64,000 nucleotides of DNA from Cryobacterium sp. HLT2-28 (GTDB taxonomy: Bacteria; Actinomycetota; Actinomycetes; Actinomycetales; Microbacteriaceae): contig NZ_SOFH01000023.1 of the NCBI RefSeq assembly GCF_004402495.1, positions 62,001 through 126,000 on the forward strand, given 5' to 3'. The notes beneath the pieces are model-generated. The model was not told where the DNA came from. It ran no database searches and worked only from the letters and a program-made list of their open reading frames with translations. Within the stretch, counting starts at the first letter, position 1. The number at the start of each line of letters is the position of its first letter. Made by a program: the position numbers and the translations under genes. Positions 10,637 to 19,171 of the stretch are shown here, piece by piece.

Positions 10637-11671
10637 TCAGGCCAGTTGCTCCCGCACAAGCGGGGCCACCCGGGTGCCGTAAAGCTCGATGCTGGTCATC
10701 AGTTTCTCGTGGGCGAGCGTGCCGAGGCTGTACTTCAGGTCGAACCGCGACAGGCCGAGACCCTTCGCGACGGCGGCGATCTTGGTGGCGACGCTCTCGG
10801 GCGAGCCGACGAAGAGGGCGCCGTCAGGGCCGGCATCGTGCTCGAACCGTTCCCGGCTGACCGGCCCCCAGCCTCGTTCGCGTCCGATCCGCTCCTGCAT
10901 GGCCGCGTAGTGCGGCCACATCTCCTCTCGGGCCTGGGCATCCGTCGCCGCGACGTATCCCGGCGAGTGCTCGCCGATCGGCTGGGTCGGCTTCTCGAAC
11001 TGGGCGAGGGCGCGGTGGTACAGGGCGACCAGGGGCTCGAACGCGAGCGGCGAGCCACCGATGACGGCCAGCATGAGCGGCAGACCGTAGTGCGCGGCGC
11101 GCACGACCGACTGCGGGCTGCCGCCCACCCCGATCCAGGTGCGGAGCGACCCGGTCTCGGTGGGCGGGTAGACACTCTGGTTGTTCAGCGCGCCCCGCGT
11201 TTCCCCGGACCAGGTCACCGGCTTCTCCTTGAGCAGCTCGGTGAAGAGGTTGAGCTTCTCCTCGAACAAAAGCTCGTACTGATCGAGTTCAAGGCCGAAG
11301 AGCGGGAACGACTCGGTGAACGAGCCGCGGCCGAGGATGACTTCAGCGCGCCCGTTCGATACGGCGTCGAGGGTCGAGAAGCGCTGGAAGACTCGCACGG
11401 GGTCGTCGGAACTGAGCACGGTGACGGCGGATCCGAGCCGGATGCCGCGGGTCTGGCCCGCGATCGCGGCGAGCACGACCTCGGGTGCCGACACGGCGAA
11501 GTCCCTGCGGTGGTGTTCGCCGATGCCGAAGAAGTCCAGCCCGACCTGGTCGGCCAGGACCGCCTCGGCGACCACGTTCCTCAGCACCTGCGGTTGGGGA
11601 AGCAGCTCCCCCGCCGCGTCGAAGGTCACGTCTCCGAAGGTGTCCAGTCCCAATTCGATCTTCTGCGCCAT
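10637..11671 (-). CDS. LLM-class flavin-dependent oxidoreductase
   Basis: 344-aa luciferase-like monooxygenase (TIM barrel, FMN or F420 dependent). Family marks are FFGIGEHHRRDFAVSAPEVVLAA, SSDDPVRVFQRFSTLDAVSNGRAEVILGRGSF and the C-terminal KIAAVAKGLGLSRFDLKYSLG. Substrate cannot be told; the group that resembles it is often annotated as a general alkanal monooxygenase-like protein. It stands alone, 117 bp downstream of the start of the trehalose operon on the same strand, with a palindromic candidate operator upstream. Confidence 0.88.
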   Translation of the reverse strand: MAQKIELGLDTFGDVTFDAAGELLPQPQVLRNVVAEAVLADQVGLDFFGIGEHHRRDFAVSAPEVVLAAIAGQTRGIRLGSAVTVLSSDDPVRVFQRFSTLDAVSNGRAEVILGRGSFTESFPLFGLELDQYELLFEEKLNLFTELLKEKPVTWSGETRGALNNQSVYPPTETGSLRTWIGVGGSPQSVVRAAHYGLPLMLAVIGGSPLAFEPLVALYHRALAQFEKPTQPIGEHSPGYVAATDAQAREEMWPHYAAMQERIGRERGWGPVSRERFEHDAGPDGALFVGSPESVATKIAAVAKGLGLSRFDLKYSLGTLAHEKLMTSIELYGTRVAPLVREQLA

Positions 11672-11690
11672 CGTCGTCTTCCCTCAGTCA

Positions 11691-11704
11691 ATTTGCATGC
11701 AAAT
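11691..11704. promoter_or_regulatory. 14-bp perfect palindrome upstream of LLM oxidoreductase
   Basis: ATTTGCATGCAAAT is a perfect 14-bp palindrome ending 20 bp before the oxidoreductase ATG, in an AT-rich island of an otherwise GC-rich gap, followed by ATGCATT. Such short AT-rich dyads are common operators for winged-helix (MarR/HxlR) or TetR regulators. No regulator gene is adjacent, so the binder is unknown. Confidence 0.4.
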
Positions 11705-11924
11705 GCATTCAACGGGGAAACCGCGCCGGGGCCGGTCTTATTCCGGAGCCTCAGGTCCCGACCATCGTGGTTTCAGGCGAGCTTCACCCGGTTCGATTCG
11801 GTCGCCGCCGACCAGGGCTTCCGCCCGGCCGCCCTGAGGGTCTAGCTTCGTCATGAGAGGCAACGGGTCCGCCGGTCGGCCATGACGAAAGGCACCCGCG
11901 ACAAGACCGAGAGGAGTTCCGGCT

Positions 11925-12553
11925 GTGACCGTCCCGGACCAGGGCTTGTTCGAACCCGCACGCATCGCCGAGCACTATCGCCGGTACCTCCAGCCGTACC
12001 TGTTCGACCCATGGGCCAGGCGCCTGGTCGAGTTCGCGGGCCCCCGCCCCGGCCAGATCGTGCTCGATGTGGCAGCCGGCACCGGTGCCTCCCCTTCATG
12101 CCGGATCGGGTCGCTGTCGCTCGGGAGATGCGACGTGTTCTCCGGCCGGGCGGCACGGTTGCCGTTGCGGTCTGGGCCCTCGGTGAACGGCTGGAACCGT
12201 TCGACAGCTACGCGGAATTCGTTCGGCGGAACCTGCCCGACTCACCATTCGCGCGGGCGATGGCCGGCGGCACGCTCTCGATGACCCCGGACGGTGTGGC
12301 CGCAGCTTTGGCGGGCGGCGGATTCGAGCAGGTCATCGCGACACGGGAACGCCTCACGGTTCGCTGGCCCACGCCCGGAGACGAAGCCCGTGGGATTGCC
12401 GGGACCCCGTTCGGCCCGGAGATCGCCTCATTGGGCCCGGATGCCGCGGCGGCGTTGCTGGCGGACCTGGCCGGCGCCCTGGCCGGTGCCGATGGGGCGA
12501 CGGTGCCACACCCGATGACGGCCGTCTTCGGTTGCGGAACGGCAGCCCGGTAG
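11925..12553 (+). pseudogene. class I methyltransferase with internal deletion and frameshift
   Basis: The 5' part has a good start (GTG with GAGGAG eight bases upstream) and encodes PARIAEHYRRYLQPYLFDPWA, then SAM motif I VLDVAAGTGA. Directly after motif I the homologous reading moves to another frame and resumes at FMPDRVAVAREMRRVLRPGG, the post-motif III part of the same family, and runs to the normal C-terminus. Roughly 80 codons between motif I and this point (SAM-binding loop, motif II region) are missing. The product cannot be an active methyltransferase. The breakpoint lies near 12080-12095. A sequencing or assembly collapse is the alternative explanation. Confidence 0.8.
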
Positions 12554-12586
12554 CGTTCCCGCGGCCGTCGTGCCGAGGAACAGCTG

Positions 12587-13558
12587 TCAGGCCTGATCCG
12601 TCAGGCTGATCACGACGCTGCCGGTCTTCTGACCCGTCTCCACATACCGGTAGGCGTCGACAATGCGGTCCAACGGATACGTTCGGTCGACGACCGCCGT
12701 GAATGTCCCGCTCTCGATCAGTCCCCTGATGAACACGATCATCGCCTGGTCGTGGGTGGGGATGGGGAACATCACCCTCGTGCCGGAATGCAGCGAACCG
12801 ATCAGGGCGAGGAACGGGTTCTCGGCGCGGCGGCCCAACTCCGTGGAGATGTAGATCCCGCCGGGCTTCAGGAGCGGCCTGCATCGGCCGAAGGAACTCT
12901 TGCCGACCGCGTCGAGGACGACATCGTAGGCCTGGCTGTCTGCGGTGAAGTCCTCCAGTTGGTAGTCGACGACCCGGTCCGCACCCAGTCCCCTCACCAG
13001 TTCCACGTTCGCCGTGCCGCAGACAGCGGTCACGCCGGCGCCGAGGCCCTTGACCAGTTGAACCGCCGCCGATCCGATCGCGCCGCTCGCACCGTAGACG
13101 AGCACGTCCTGGCCCGCCGTGATCTTCGCCGCCCTGATCTGCGCCAGGGCGTAATGCGCGCCCTCCGTGCTCGAGGCGGCCTCCGCAAACGTCGAATGCG
13201 CCGGCATGGTCGCGATCGATCCGGTGGCGGGAAGCGACAGGTAGTCGGCGTGGGCCCCGAACGGGCCCTCGATGTACCCGAAGACCCTGTCGCCGACCTC
13301 GAACGATCTGACGCCGGCGCCGACCTCGTCGACCACTCCCGCGAACTCGTTGCCGAGAACGGTCGCGCGCGGGCCGGTCAACCCGGTGAACAGCCTCATG
13401 AAGAACGGCTTGGCGGCCCGGCAGGCGCAGTCCGTGCGATTGACCGTGGTCGCGTGGACCCTGACGAGCACCTGCCCGGCCCGGACGGCCGGTCGTCCCA
13501 CCTCTTCGATCCGGACCACGGCCGGCGGACCGTACCGTGTGTACACCGCTGCCCTCAT
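12587..13558 (-). CDS. zinc-less MDR-family NAD(P)-dependent oxidoreductase
   Basis: 323-aa medium-chain reductase of the quinone oxidoreductase type. N-terminal GroES-like domain (MRAAVYTRYGPPAVVRIEEV, then NEFAGVVDEVGAGVRSFEVGDRVFG), then a Rossmann domain with VLVYGASGAIGSAAVQLVKGLGAGVTAV at about 148-175. The catalytic zinc ligands of alcohol dehydrogenases are absent. It is related to the reductase at 15632-16678 but carries no regulator of its own. The substrate is not predictable. Confidence 0.88.
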   Translation of the reverse strand: MRAAVYTRYGPPAVVRIEEVGRPAVRAGQVLVRVHATTVNRTDCACRAAKPFFMRLFTGLTGPRATVLGNEFAGVVDEVGAGVRSFEVGDRVFGYIEGPFGAHADYLSLPATGSIATMPAHSTFAEAASSTEGAHYALAQIRAAKITAGQDVLVYGASGAIGSAAVQLVKGLGAGVTAVCGTANVELVRGLGADRVVDYQLEDFTADSQAYDVVLDAVGKSSFGRCRPLLKPGGIYISTELGRRAENPFLALIGSLHSGTRVMFPIPTHDQAMIVFIRGLIESGTFTAVVDRTYPLDRIVDAYRYVETGQKTGSVVISLTDQA

Positions 13559-13681
13559 GACTGGACTCTAGCGAATCGACCCCTGGCCCGGACGGAATGC
13601 CCGTTCCGTAAAAGTGCGTCCGGCATCGCCGGACCTGCGCGGGAGCAACACCTCGGCCCTCGATCACGCCATAATCGAGCC

Positions 13682-13885
13682 ATGCAGCCTGATGCCTCCG
13701 CACCGACGCCGAAGGAGCTCGCCGCGGCGCGGGCCGACCTCGACCGGTGGGTGCACTACTCAGACCATCCCGGCTTCATCGCGAAAGCGGGCGGGCAGGA
13801 CGCGTTCGACGCGGAACATGAGCGCCGGCGCCGTCATGTCACCGAGTTGCATTCCCGTCAGCGGTCGGAGTTCCGTCACCGCTGA
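13682..13885 (+). CDS. small hypothetical protein, 67 aa
   Basis: Charged, soluble, mostly helical protein: MQPDASAPTPKELAAARADL at the N-terminus, then a Trp/His-rich centre and an Arg/Glu-rich end. I do not recognise it. The start is supported by a CATAAT -10 box exactly six bases before the ATG with no ribosome site, the arrangement of a leaderless transcript. It is divergent from the MDR gene. Confidence 0.6.
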   Translation: MQPDASAPTPKELAAARADLDRWVHYSDHPGFIAKAGGQDAFDAEHERRRRHVTELHSRQRSEFRHR

Positions 13886-14060
13886 GGGTTTCACCTGTCA
13901 CCGGGCATGATCGACCTCGTCACGACTCCCTTGACGGGGAGTTTGGCCGCGGGTAGCGTCTGGCCTCAGAGGGCGGCCTCAGAGGGCACGGATACCCGGC
14001 GGACATCTCGTCACGACCGCCCGGCCGGAGTTCGGGAAGCCCGCGGGACGGAGGGCTGGG

Positions 14061-14741
14061 ATGCGCTCGCTGCTCCTCATCGCCCTCGGCATTGCCCTCG
14101 CCACGCTCCCGGGATGCGCCGCGCAATCCGAGGTGGCGCCTCCATCGGACTCCTCCACGCCGAGCGCGGAGCCATCGACGCCGACGAAACGCATTGTGCT
14201 TCGCCCGGTCACCGCAGCCGGCCGGCCGGCGGGCGGGTTCTCCGTCACCAGCGACACGTCCGTGACGATCGACTGCGGTTCGCCGTCCACGGCCCGCCCG
14301 TCGCCGGTCGCCGTCGACGACGACATCCTGGTCTGCTCACCGTCGAGCGCCTATGCCGTCGCCTGCTGGAACGGAGCCGCCCCGGCCACCGCGATCTGTT
14401 TCCGGGACCCGTGGAGCCCTGACCTGGTCGAAATGACGCTCAGCGACAGCTTCCCGGCGGCGCCGGCCCTCGCCACGGCCCAGCCACTCGGCCTGGTGCT
14501 CAGCGACGGTGACCGCTGCCTGATCCGCAGCGGCGGCGTCTGGAACGACCTGGCCGCGCACCCCGGCTGGTTCGGGACATACTCGTGCGCCGTGAACGGA
14601 GCCGTCTGGGCGGCGGAGGGCGACGGCATCGATCGGTCGTCACCTCGCTGGACCGTTGAGGTGGCCGCGATCTCGGGCTCCGGGACGCTCGGAACCCGCG
14701 GTGTCGTCACCGCGTTCCTCGTGGGAACGCGTTCCGGCTGA
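14061..14741 (+). CDS. putative lipoprotein of unknown function
   Basis: 226 aa. An N-terminal signal peptide with a lipobox (ATLPGC, Cys19) predicts an exported, lipid-anchored protein. A Ser/Thr/Pro-rich linker (about 20-42) follows, then a globular part with several cysteines (DCGSP, VCSPSS, ACWNG, ICFRD, RCLIRSG, SCAVNG) that may form disulfides, and repeats of a short beta-like pattern. No family recognised. GGAGGG lies nine bases before the ATG. It is flanked by an unrelated small gene and a TetR gene. Confidence 0.75.
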   Translation: MRSLLLIALGIALATLPGCAAQSEVAPPSDSSTPSAEPSTPTKRIVLRPVTAAGRPAGGFSVTSDTSVTIDCGSPSTARPSPVAVDDDILVCSPSSAYAVACWNGAAPATAICFRDPWSPDLVEMTLSDSFPAAPALATAQPLGLVLSDGDRCLIRSGGVWNDLAAHPGWFGTYSCAVNGAVWAAEGDGIDRSSPRWTVEVAAISGSGTLGTRGVVTAFLVGTRSG

Positions 14742-14791
14742 CCATGCGGTCTCCCCCGCCCGGCCGAGGGGATTGCCGATGCCGGGCCAGG

Positions 14792-15487
14792 TCAGAGACG
14801 GCCGCGCGACGCGGTGGCGGCATCCGCGGCCAATGCCGTCTCGAGGCCGTCGAGGATCACGCGCACACCGAACCGGAACTCGTTCCCGTAGGCGTAGCCC
14901 GGCTGGAGGATGTGCGCCACGGCCATCTCGGACAGGTGCGGGAATTCCGCCATCAGGTCCTGCCGGCCCATGATCTCCTCGGTCGCGGCGCCGATGTCGC
15001 CGGACTCGTCGAGCGGGAGTGACGCCTCCTGCAAGGCGAACCCGTGCACGTAGCTGTCGAGGAGGGACATCGCGTGCGCGGCCAGACCGATGCTGAAACC
15101 AGCGTTCCGGAGACAGCCGATCACGGCATTGTGGTGGTTCAGCGTCGCCCGGGTGGTGCGCGAGTCCATCAGGCTGATGGCCCACGGATGCCGTCCGAGC
15201 ACCGCGCGCGCAGACTCGGCACCGTCCCGCAGTGCCGCCTTCCAGTTCGCACCGTCGGCCGGGAGGGCCATCTCGGCGACGACGACCTCGACCATGCCGT
15301 CGAGGATGTCGTCCTTGCCCGTGACATGGTAATAGAGCGACATCGCCTCGATCCCGAGCTCACGGGCGAGCTTGCGCATGCTGAGAGAATCCAGCCCGTC
15401 CCGGTCGGCGAGCGCGACCGCCGCCCGCACGGCGCTCTCCCGGGTCACCGGCGCCCGCGTCGACTCGTTGGGTGCCGTGGTCGCCAT
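14792..15487 (-). CDS. TetR/AcrR-family regulator with Tet-type C-terminal domain
   Basis: 231 aa. N-terminal HTH at about 16-60: AVALADRDGLDSLSMRKLAR then ELGIEAMSLYYHV, the classical TetR recognition helix. The C-terminal half resembles the TetR_C domain family of ligand-binding repressors. The start is at MATTAPN because GGAGG sits six bases upstream. It is divergent from an MDR reductase, with two near-identical 17-bp palindromes in between, which strongly suggests it represses both itself and that reductase in response to an unknown small molecule. Confidence 0.9.
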   Translation of the reverse strand: MATTAPNESTRAPVTRESAVRAAVALADRDGLDSLSMRKLARELGIEAMSLYYHVTGKDDILDGMVEVVVAEMALPADGANWKAALRDGAESARAVLGRHPWAISLMDSRTTRATLNHHNAVIGCLRNAGFSIGLAAHAMSLLDSYVHGFALQEASLPLDESGDIGAATEEIMGRQDLMAEFPHLSEMAVAHILQPGYAYGNEFRFGVRVILDGLETALAADAATASRGRL

Positions 15488-15551
15488 CTCATGCCTCCGT
15501 CTGCGTGCCGGGCGACCCGTGCCCGCGGTCGGCCGGTTGAGCCCTGAACAC

Positions 15552-15600
15552 ACCTTACATCGTATGGTACATTCGCACCAATCACCTTACGCCGTATGGT
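15552..15600. promoter_or_regulatory. tandem 17-bp TetR operators between divergent genes
   Basis: Two copies of ACCTTAC-NN-CGTATGGT occur at 15552-15568 and 15584-15600. Each is an almost perfect palindrome (only the pair at positions 4/14, plus in the first copy one inner position, departs). Their centres are 32 bp apart, about three helical turns, so two dimers would bind the same face. The pair lies between the TetR gene and the divergent MDR reductase. Confidence 0.8.
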
Positions 15601-15631
15601 GCAGGTGTCACCGAGACCCCAGGAGGGCACA

Positions 15632-16678
15632 ATGACCAGGACAAGCCATTCCAGCAGAGCGACCGTCGGCGAAGAGGCCTCGCCGGAGCCGGTCACACCG
15701 GACCAGACGATGGAGGCCATCGTGCAGCGCCGCTACGGGTCACCGGCGGTCCTGGGCCTGGAGCGCGTCGACAGGCCGAGGATCGGCGACGACGACGTGC
15801 TCATCCGGGTCCGCGCGGCCGCTGTCAACCACGCCGACTGGGTGCTGACGACCGGCCGTCCCCTGATCGGCCGGCTGGCATTCGGGCTGCGGCGGCCGAA
15901 AGAACGCGTCCGAGGCATGGATGTCGCGGGGCTGGTCGAGGCCGTCGGCGCGGGCGTGACCGGGTTCCGCCCCGGTGACGAGGTGTACGCCCAGGTCCCG
16001 GCGGGAGGCTTCGCCGAGTTCACCCGCGCACCGGCAGCCCTGGTCTCGCCGAAGCCGGCGAACCTCTCGTTCGAGCAGGCCGCCACCGTGCCGCTTGCGG
16101 CGAACACCGCCCTGCAGGGACTCCGCGACGCGGGCGGCCTGCGGGCCGGGCAGCGGGTCCTGGTCAACGGCGCCTCGGGAGGTGTCGGCAGCTTCGCGGT
16201 GCAGATCGCCAGGGCCCTCGGGGCCGAGGTCACCGGTGTCTGCAGCGCGCGGAACGTCGACCTGGTGCGATCGATCGGCGCCGACGAGGTGATCGACTAC
16301 ACCCGGCACGATTTCACGGCGAACGGCCGGCGCTACGACCTCATCCTCGACCTCATCGGCAACCATCCCGTGCGCTCCTGCATCGGCTCCCTCACGCCCA
16401 CGGGCACGCTCGTGCTCTCCAGCGGCACCGGCGGCCGGGTACTGGGGCCGCTCGGCCGCGTGGTCGGGGCGCTCGTACTGTCCCGCTTCGTCAGCCAGAG
16501 CGTGCGCACATTCGTGGGCACCCCGAGCCGGGAGAACCTCGACCTCCTGCGCACCCTCGTCGAATCCGGGAAGGTCACGCCGGTCGTCGACCGGAGCTAC
16601 CCGCTCCGCGACGTGCCCGGGGCGATCCGCCACTTCGCCGAGGTCCATGCCCGGGGGAAGATCGTCGTCACGCTGTGA
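15632..16678 (+). CDS. MDR-family NAD(P)-dependent alcohol dehydrogenase / quinone reductase
   Basis: 348-aa zinc-less medium-chain reductase. A 25-residue Ser/Pro-rich N-terminal extension precedes the usual MEAIVQRRYGSPAVLGLERV; then GMDVAGLVEAVGAGVTGFRPGDEVYA and the nucleotide site VLVNGASGGVGSFAVQIARALGAEVTGV. The ATG is chosen for AGGAGGG five bases upstream. It is probably the target of the divergent TetR regulator. A ribosome site and start codon of an SDR gene follow 66 bp downstream, so the pair MDR-SDR was once an operon. Confidence 0.88.
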   Translation: MTRTSHSSRATVGEEASPEPVTPDQTMEAIVQRRYGSPAVLGLERVDRPRIGDDDVLIRVRAAAVNHADWVLTTGRPLIGRLAFGLRRPKERVRGMDVAGLVEAVGAGVTGFRPGDEVYAQVPAGGFAEFTRAPAALVSPKPANLSFEQAATVPLAANTALQGLRDAGGLRAGQRVLVNGASGGVGSFAVQIARALGAEVTGVCSARNVDLVRSIGADEVIDYTRHDFTANGRRYDLILDLIGNHPVRSCIGSLTPTGTLVLSSGTGGRVLGPLGRVVGALVLSRFVSQSVRTFVGTPSRENLDLLRTLVESGKVTPVVDRSYPLRDVPGAIRHFAEVHARGKIVVTL

Positions 16679-16744
16679 CCCACGGCTCCCCGGCATCCGA
16701 CCAGGACCCCTGACAACCCGACTACCACGAGAAGGAGCACGACC

Positions 16745-16812
16745 ATGGAAACGAACCCCGAGAAGTCGATGTCCGGTCGAACGGTCCTGATCACCGGCGG
16801 CACGGCCGGGGC
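16745..16812 (+). pseudogene. 5' stub of a short-chain dehydrogenase gene
   Basis: A strong ribosome site (AAGGAG) and ATG lead into METNPEKSMSGRTVLITGGT, the N-terminus of an SDR with the beta1 strand and the first glycines of the TGGTxGxG cofactor loop. After GGTAG the similarity stops and the reading becomes low-complexity Ala/Gly. Everything downstream of the Gly-rich loop is gone. The same frame stays open for another 88 codons and runs into nrdD. Confidence 0.65.
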
Positions 16813-16957
16813 CGCGGCCGCGACGGACCCCGCCGCCGGCGGAGCAGCCGCGACTCGCCCGTGGCACCGCGATCGCCCAATGTGGTCTGACAACATTTTC
16901 GAAGGCTGCCCGCCCGCGGTCGACTGGAAAACATTGGGCACTAAGTATCCGACCCAA

Positions 16958-17004
16958 CCACTACATGCAGTTGCACGGCGCGGGCCGACCACTACATATG
17001 GTGC
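16958..17004 (+). promoter_or_regulatory. two NrdR boxes upstream of nrdD
   Basis: Box 1 (16958-16973, CCACTACATGCAGTTG) and box 2 (16989-17004, CCACTACATATGGTGC) both follow the NrdR consensus acaCwAtATaTwGtgt at its core. Their centres are 31 bp apart, the three-turn spacing required for NrdR. NrdR is the ATP/dATP-sensing repressor of ribonucleotide reductase genes, so the nrdD-nrdG pair should be under dNTP-pool control. The nrdR gene itself is not in the window. Confidence 0.8.
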
Positions 17005-17074
17005 TCGGGCGTATGGTGGTGATTCAACGGCCCCCATCATCCGGATGTCGGCCACAATCCAAGGAACGCCTCGA

Positions 17075-19171
17075 ATGACACCACAAAACATTTCTCCCTT
17101 AGGCATCATCAAGCGCACCGGCGCAACCGCACCGTTCGATGCCCAGCGCATCCGTGCCGCCATCAACAGCGCCGGAACCGCGTCGGGAGAAATGTCGGAT
17201 GACGACGCCGACCTCGTCACGAACACCGTCGTCGTGGCGCTCGCCGACCTGGGCCGGGCCTACCCGACCGTCGAACAGGTGCAGGACCTCGTCGAACAGA
17301 CCCTGCTCGCCAAGAATTATGCCGCCACCGCCCGGGCCTACATCGCCTACCGGGACCAGCACGCACGCGAACGCGACGTCACCCGCACCACAGTCGACGT
17401 GAGCACGTCGATCAACGAGTACCTCGACCGCTCCGACTGGCGGGTCAACGCCAACGCGAACCAGGGGTACTCCCTCGGCGGCCTCATCCTGAACACGGCC
17501 GGCAAGGTCGTCGCCAATTACTGGCTCTCCAACGTCTATTCCCCTGAAATCGGCAAGGCCCACCGCGAGGGCGAACTGCACATCCACGACCTCGACATGC
17601 TCGCCGGCTACTGTGCCGGCTGGTCGCTGCGCGTGCTGCTCGAAGAGGGACTCAACGGAGTGCCGGACAAGGTCGAATCGACTCCCCCGAAGCACTTCTC
17701 CTCCGCGATCGGCCAGATCGTGAACTTCCTCGGCACCATGCAGAACGAATGGGCCGGAGCCCAGGCGTTCAGCTCCTTCGACACCTACATGGCGCCGTTC
17801 GTACGGATCGACAAGCTCAGCTACGCCGAGGTCCGCCAGGGCATCCAGGAGCTCATCTACAACCTCAACGTGCCCTCCCGCTGGGGCACCCAGACCCCGT
17901 TCACCAACCTCACCTTCGACTGGGTCTGCCCCGAGGACCTGCGCGAACAGGTGCCCGTGATCGGCGGGGTCGAACAGTCCTTCGCCTACGGCGAGCTCGC
18001 CGAGGAGATGGCCGTGATCAACCGCGCCTACATCGACGTGATGACGGCCGGGGATGCCAGCGGCCGGGTGTTCACGTTCCCGATCCCCACCTACAACATC
18101 ACCGAGGACTTCGACTGGGAATCCGAGAACGCCGACCGGTTGTTCGAGATGACCGCGAAGTACGGCACCCCCTACTTCCAGAACTTCATCAACTCCGAGC
18201 TCAAGCCGAACCAGATCCGGTCGATGTGCTGTCGCCTGCAACTGGACATGCGCGAGCTGCTCAAACGCGGCAACGGGCTGTTCGGCTCCGCGGAGCAGAC
18301 CGGCTCGCTCGGCGTCGTCACCATCAACTGCGCACGCCTCGGCTTCGTGCACCGCGGCGACGAGGCCGCTCTGCTGGCCGACCTCGACCGCCTGCTCGAC
18401 CTGGCCCGGGACTCCCTCGAACTCAAGCGAACGGTGATCGACCAGCTCATCGTCGACGGGCTCTTCCCGTACACGAAGCGTTACCTCGGCGCGGGCCTGC
18501 GCAATCACTTCTCCACCATCGGCGTCAACGGCATCAACGAGATGATCCGCAACCTCACCGACGACGCGCACGACATCACCAGCGAGGAGGGCCACGGGGT
18601 CGCCGTGCGCCTGCTCGACCACGTGCGCACCCGCATGATCGAGTTCCAGGAGGCCACCGGCAACATGTACAACCTGGAGGCCACCCCGGCCGAGGGCACG
18701 ACCTACCGGTTCGCCAAGGAGGACAAGAAACGCTTCCCGTCGATCCTGCAGGCCGGCACCGTCGCGAACCCGTTCTACACGAACTCCTCGCAGCTGCCGG
18801 TCGGCTTCACCGACGACCCGTTCGATGCCCTCGACCGTCAGGACGAGCTGCAGACCAAGTACACCGGCGGCACCGTGCTGCACCTGTACATGTCGGAGAA
18901 GCTCTCCACTGCCGCGGCCTGCCGCGAGCTGGTCAAGCGCAGTCTGTCGACGCACCGGCTGCCGTACATCACGGTCACGCCGACGTTCTCGATCTGCCCT
19001 GACCACGGCTACCTGGCCGGCGAGCACCCGACCTGCACGACCTGCGGAGGTCCGTGCGAGGTCTGGACCCGGGTGATGGGGTACTTCCGCCCGGTCAGTT
19101 CGTTCAACATCGGCAAGAAGGGCGAGCACGCCGAGCGCACCCACTTCGTCGAAGCCGCGATGGCCCGATGA
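17075..19171 (+). CDS. nrdD: anaerobic (class III) ribonucleoside-triphosphate reductase
   Basis: 698-aa glycyl-radical enzyme reducing NTPs to dNTPs without oxygen. N-terminal ATP-cone (GIIKRTGATAPFDAQRIRAAI, to about residue 95) for dATP control, then the ten-stranded barrel (HREGELHIHDLDMLAGYCAGW, NLNVPSRWGTQTPFTNLT). The C-terminus carries the four-Cys zinc site CPDHGYLAGEHPTCTTCGGPC and the radical-glycine motif RVMGYFRPV. The start is set downstream of the NrdR boxes with AAGGAA nine bases before it; the frame is open further upstream but that part is intergenic or SDR remnant. The stop overlaps nrdG in ATGA. Confidence 0.95.
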   Translation: MTPQNISPLGIIKRTGATAPFDAQRIRAAINSAGTASGEMSDDDADLVTNTVVVALADLGRAYPTVEQVQDLVEQTLLAKNYAATARAYIAYRDQHARERDVTRTTVDVSTSINEYLDRSDWRVNANANQGYSLGGLILNTAGKVVANYWLSNVYSPEIGKAHREGELHIHDLDMLAGYCAGWSLRVLLEEGLNGVPDKVESTPPKHFSSAIGQIVNFLGTMQNEWAGAQAFSSFDTYMAPFVRIDKLSYAEVRQGIQELIYNLNVPSRWGTQTPFTNLTFDWVCPEDLREQVPVIGGVEQSFAYGELAEEMAVINRAYIDVMTAGDASGRVFTFPIPTYNITEDFDWESENADRLFEMTAKYGTPYFQNFINSELKPNQIRSMCCRLQLDMRELLKRGNGLFGSAEQTGSLGVVTINCARLGFVHRGDEAALLADLDRLLDLARDSLELKRTVIDQLIVDGLFPYTKRYLGAGLRNHFSTIGVNGINEMIRNLTDDAHDITSEEGHGVAVRLLDHVRTRMIEFQEATGNMYNLEATPAEGTTYRFAKEDKKRFPSILQAGTVANPFYTNSSQLPVGFTDDPFDALDRQDELQTKYTGGTVLHLYMSEKLSTAAACRELVKRSLSTHRLPYITVTPTFSICPDHGYLAGEHPTCTTCGGPCEVWTRVMGYFRPVSSFNIGKKGEHAERTHFVEAAMAR

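Noticed and set aside
8393..11845. Very long open frame (1150 codons) on the plus strand
   Set aside because: It lies antisense to glgX and the LLM oxidoreductase, both with clear family motifs. The translation is low-complexity Gly/Val/Arg with no domain; a GC-rich shadow.
10637..17074. Accessory segment as a genomic island or prophage
   Set aside because: No integrase, attachment repeats, transposase or tRNA border; base composition looks like the flanks except for short promoter regions.
17099..19144. 681-codon minus-strand open frame
   Set aside because: Antisense of nrdD, which has all catalytic and zinc motifs.
16745..19171. 808-aa NrdD starting at the SDR stub
   Set aside because: The N-terminal 110 residues match an SDR start and then low complexity, and the NrdR boxes lie inside this part; the real start is at 17075.
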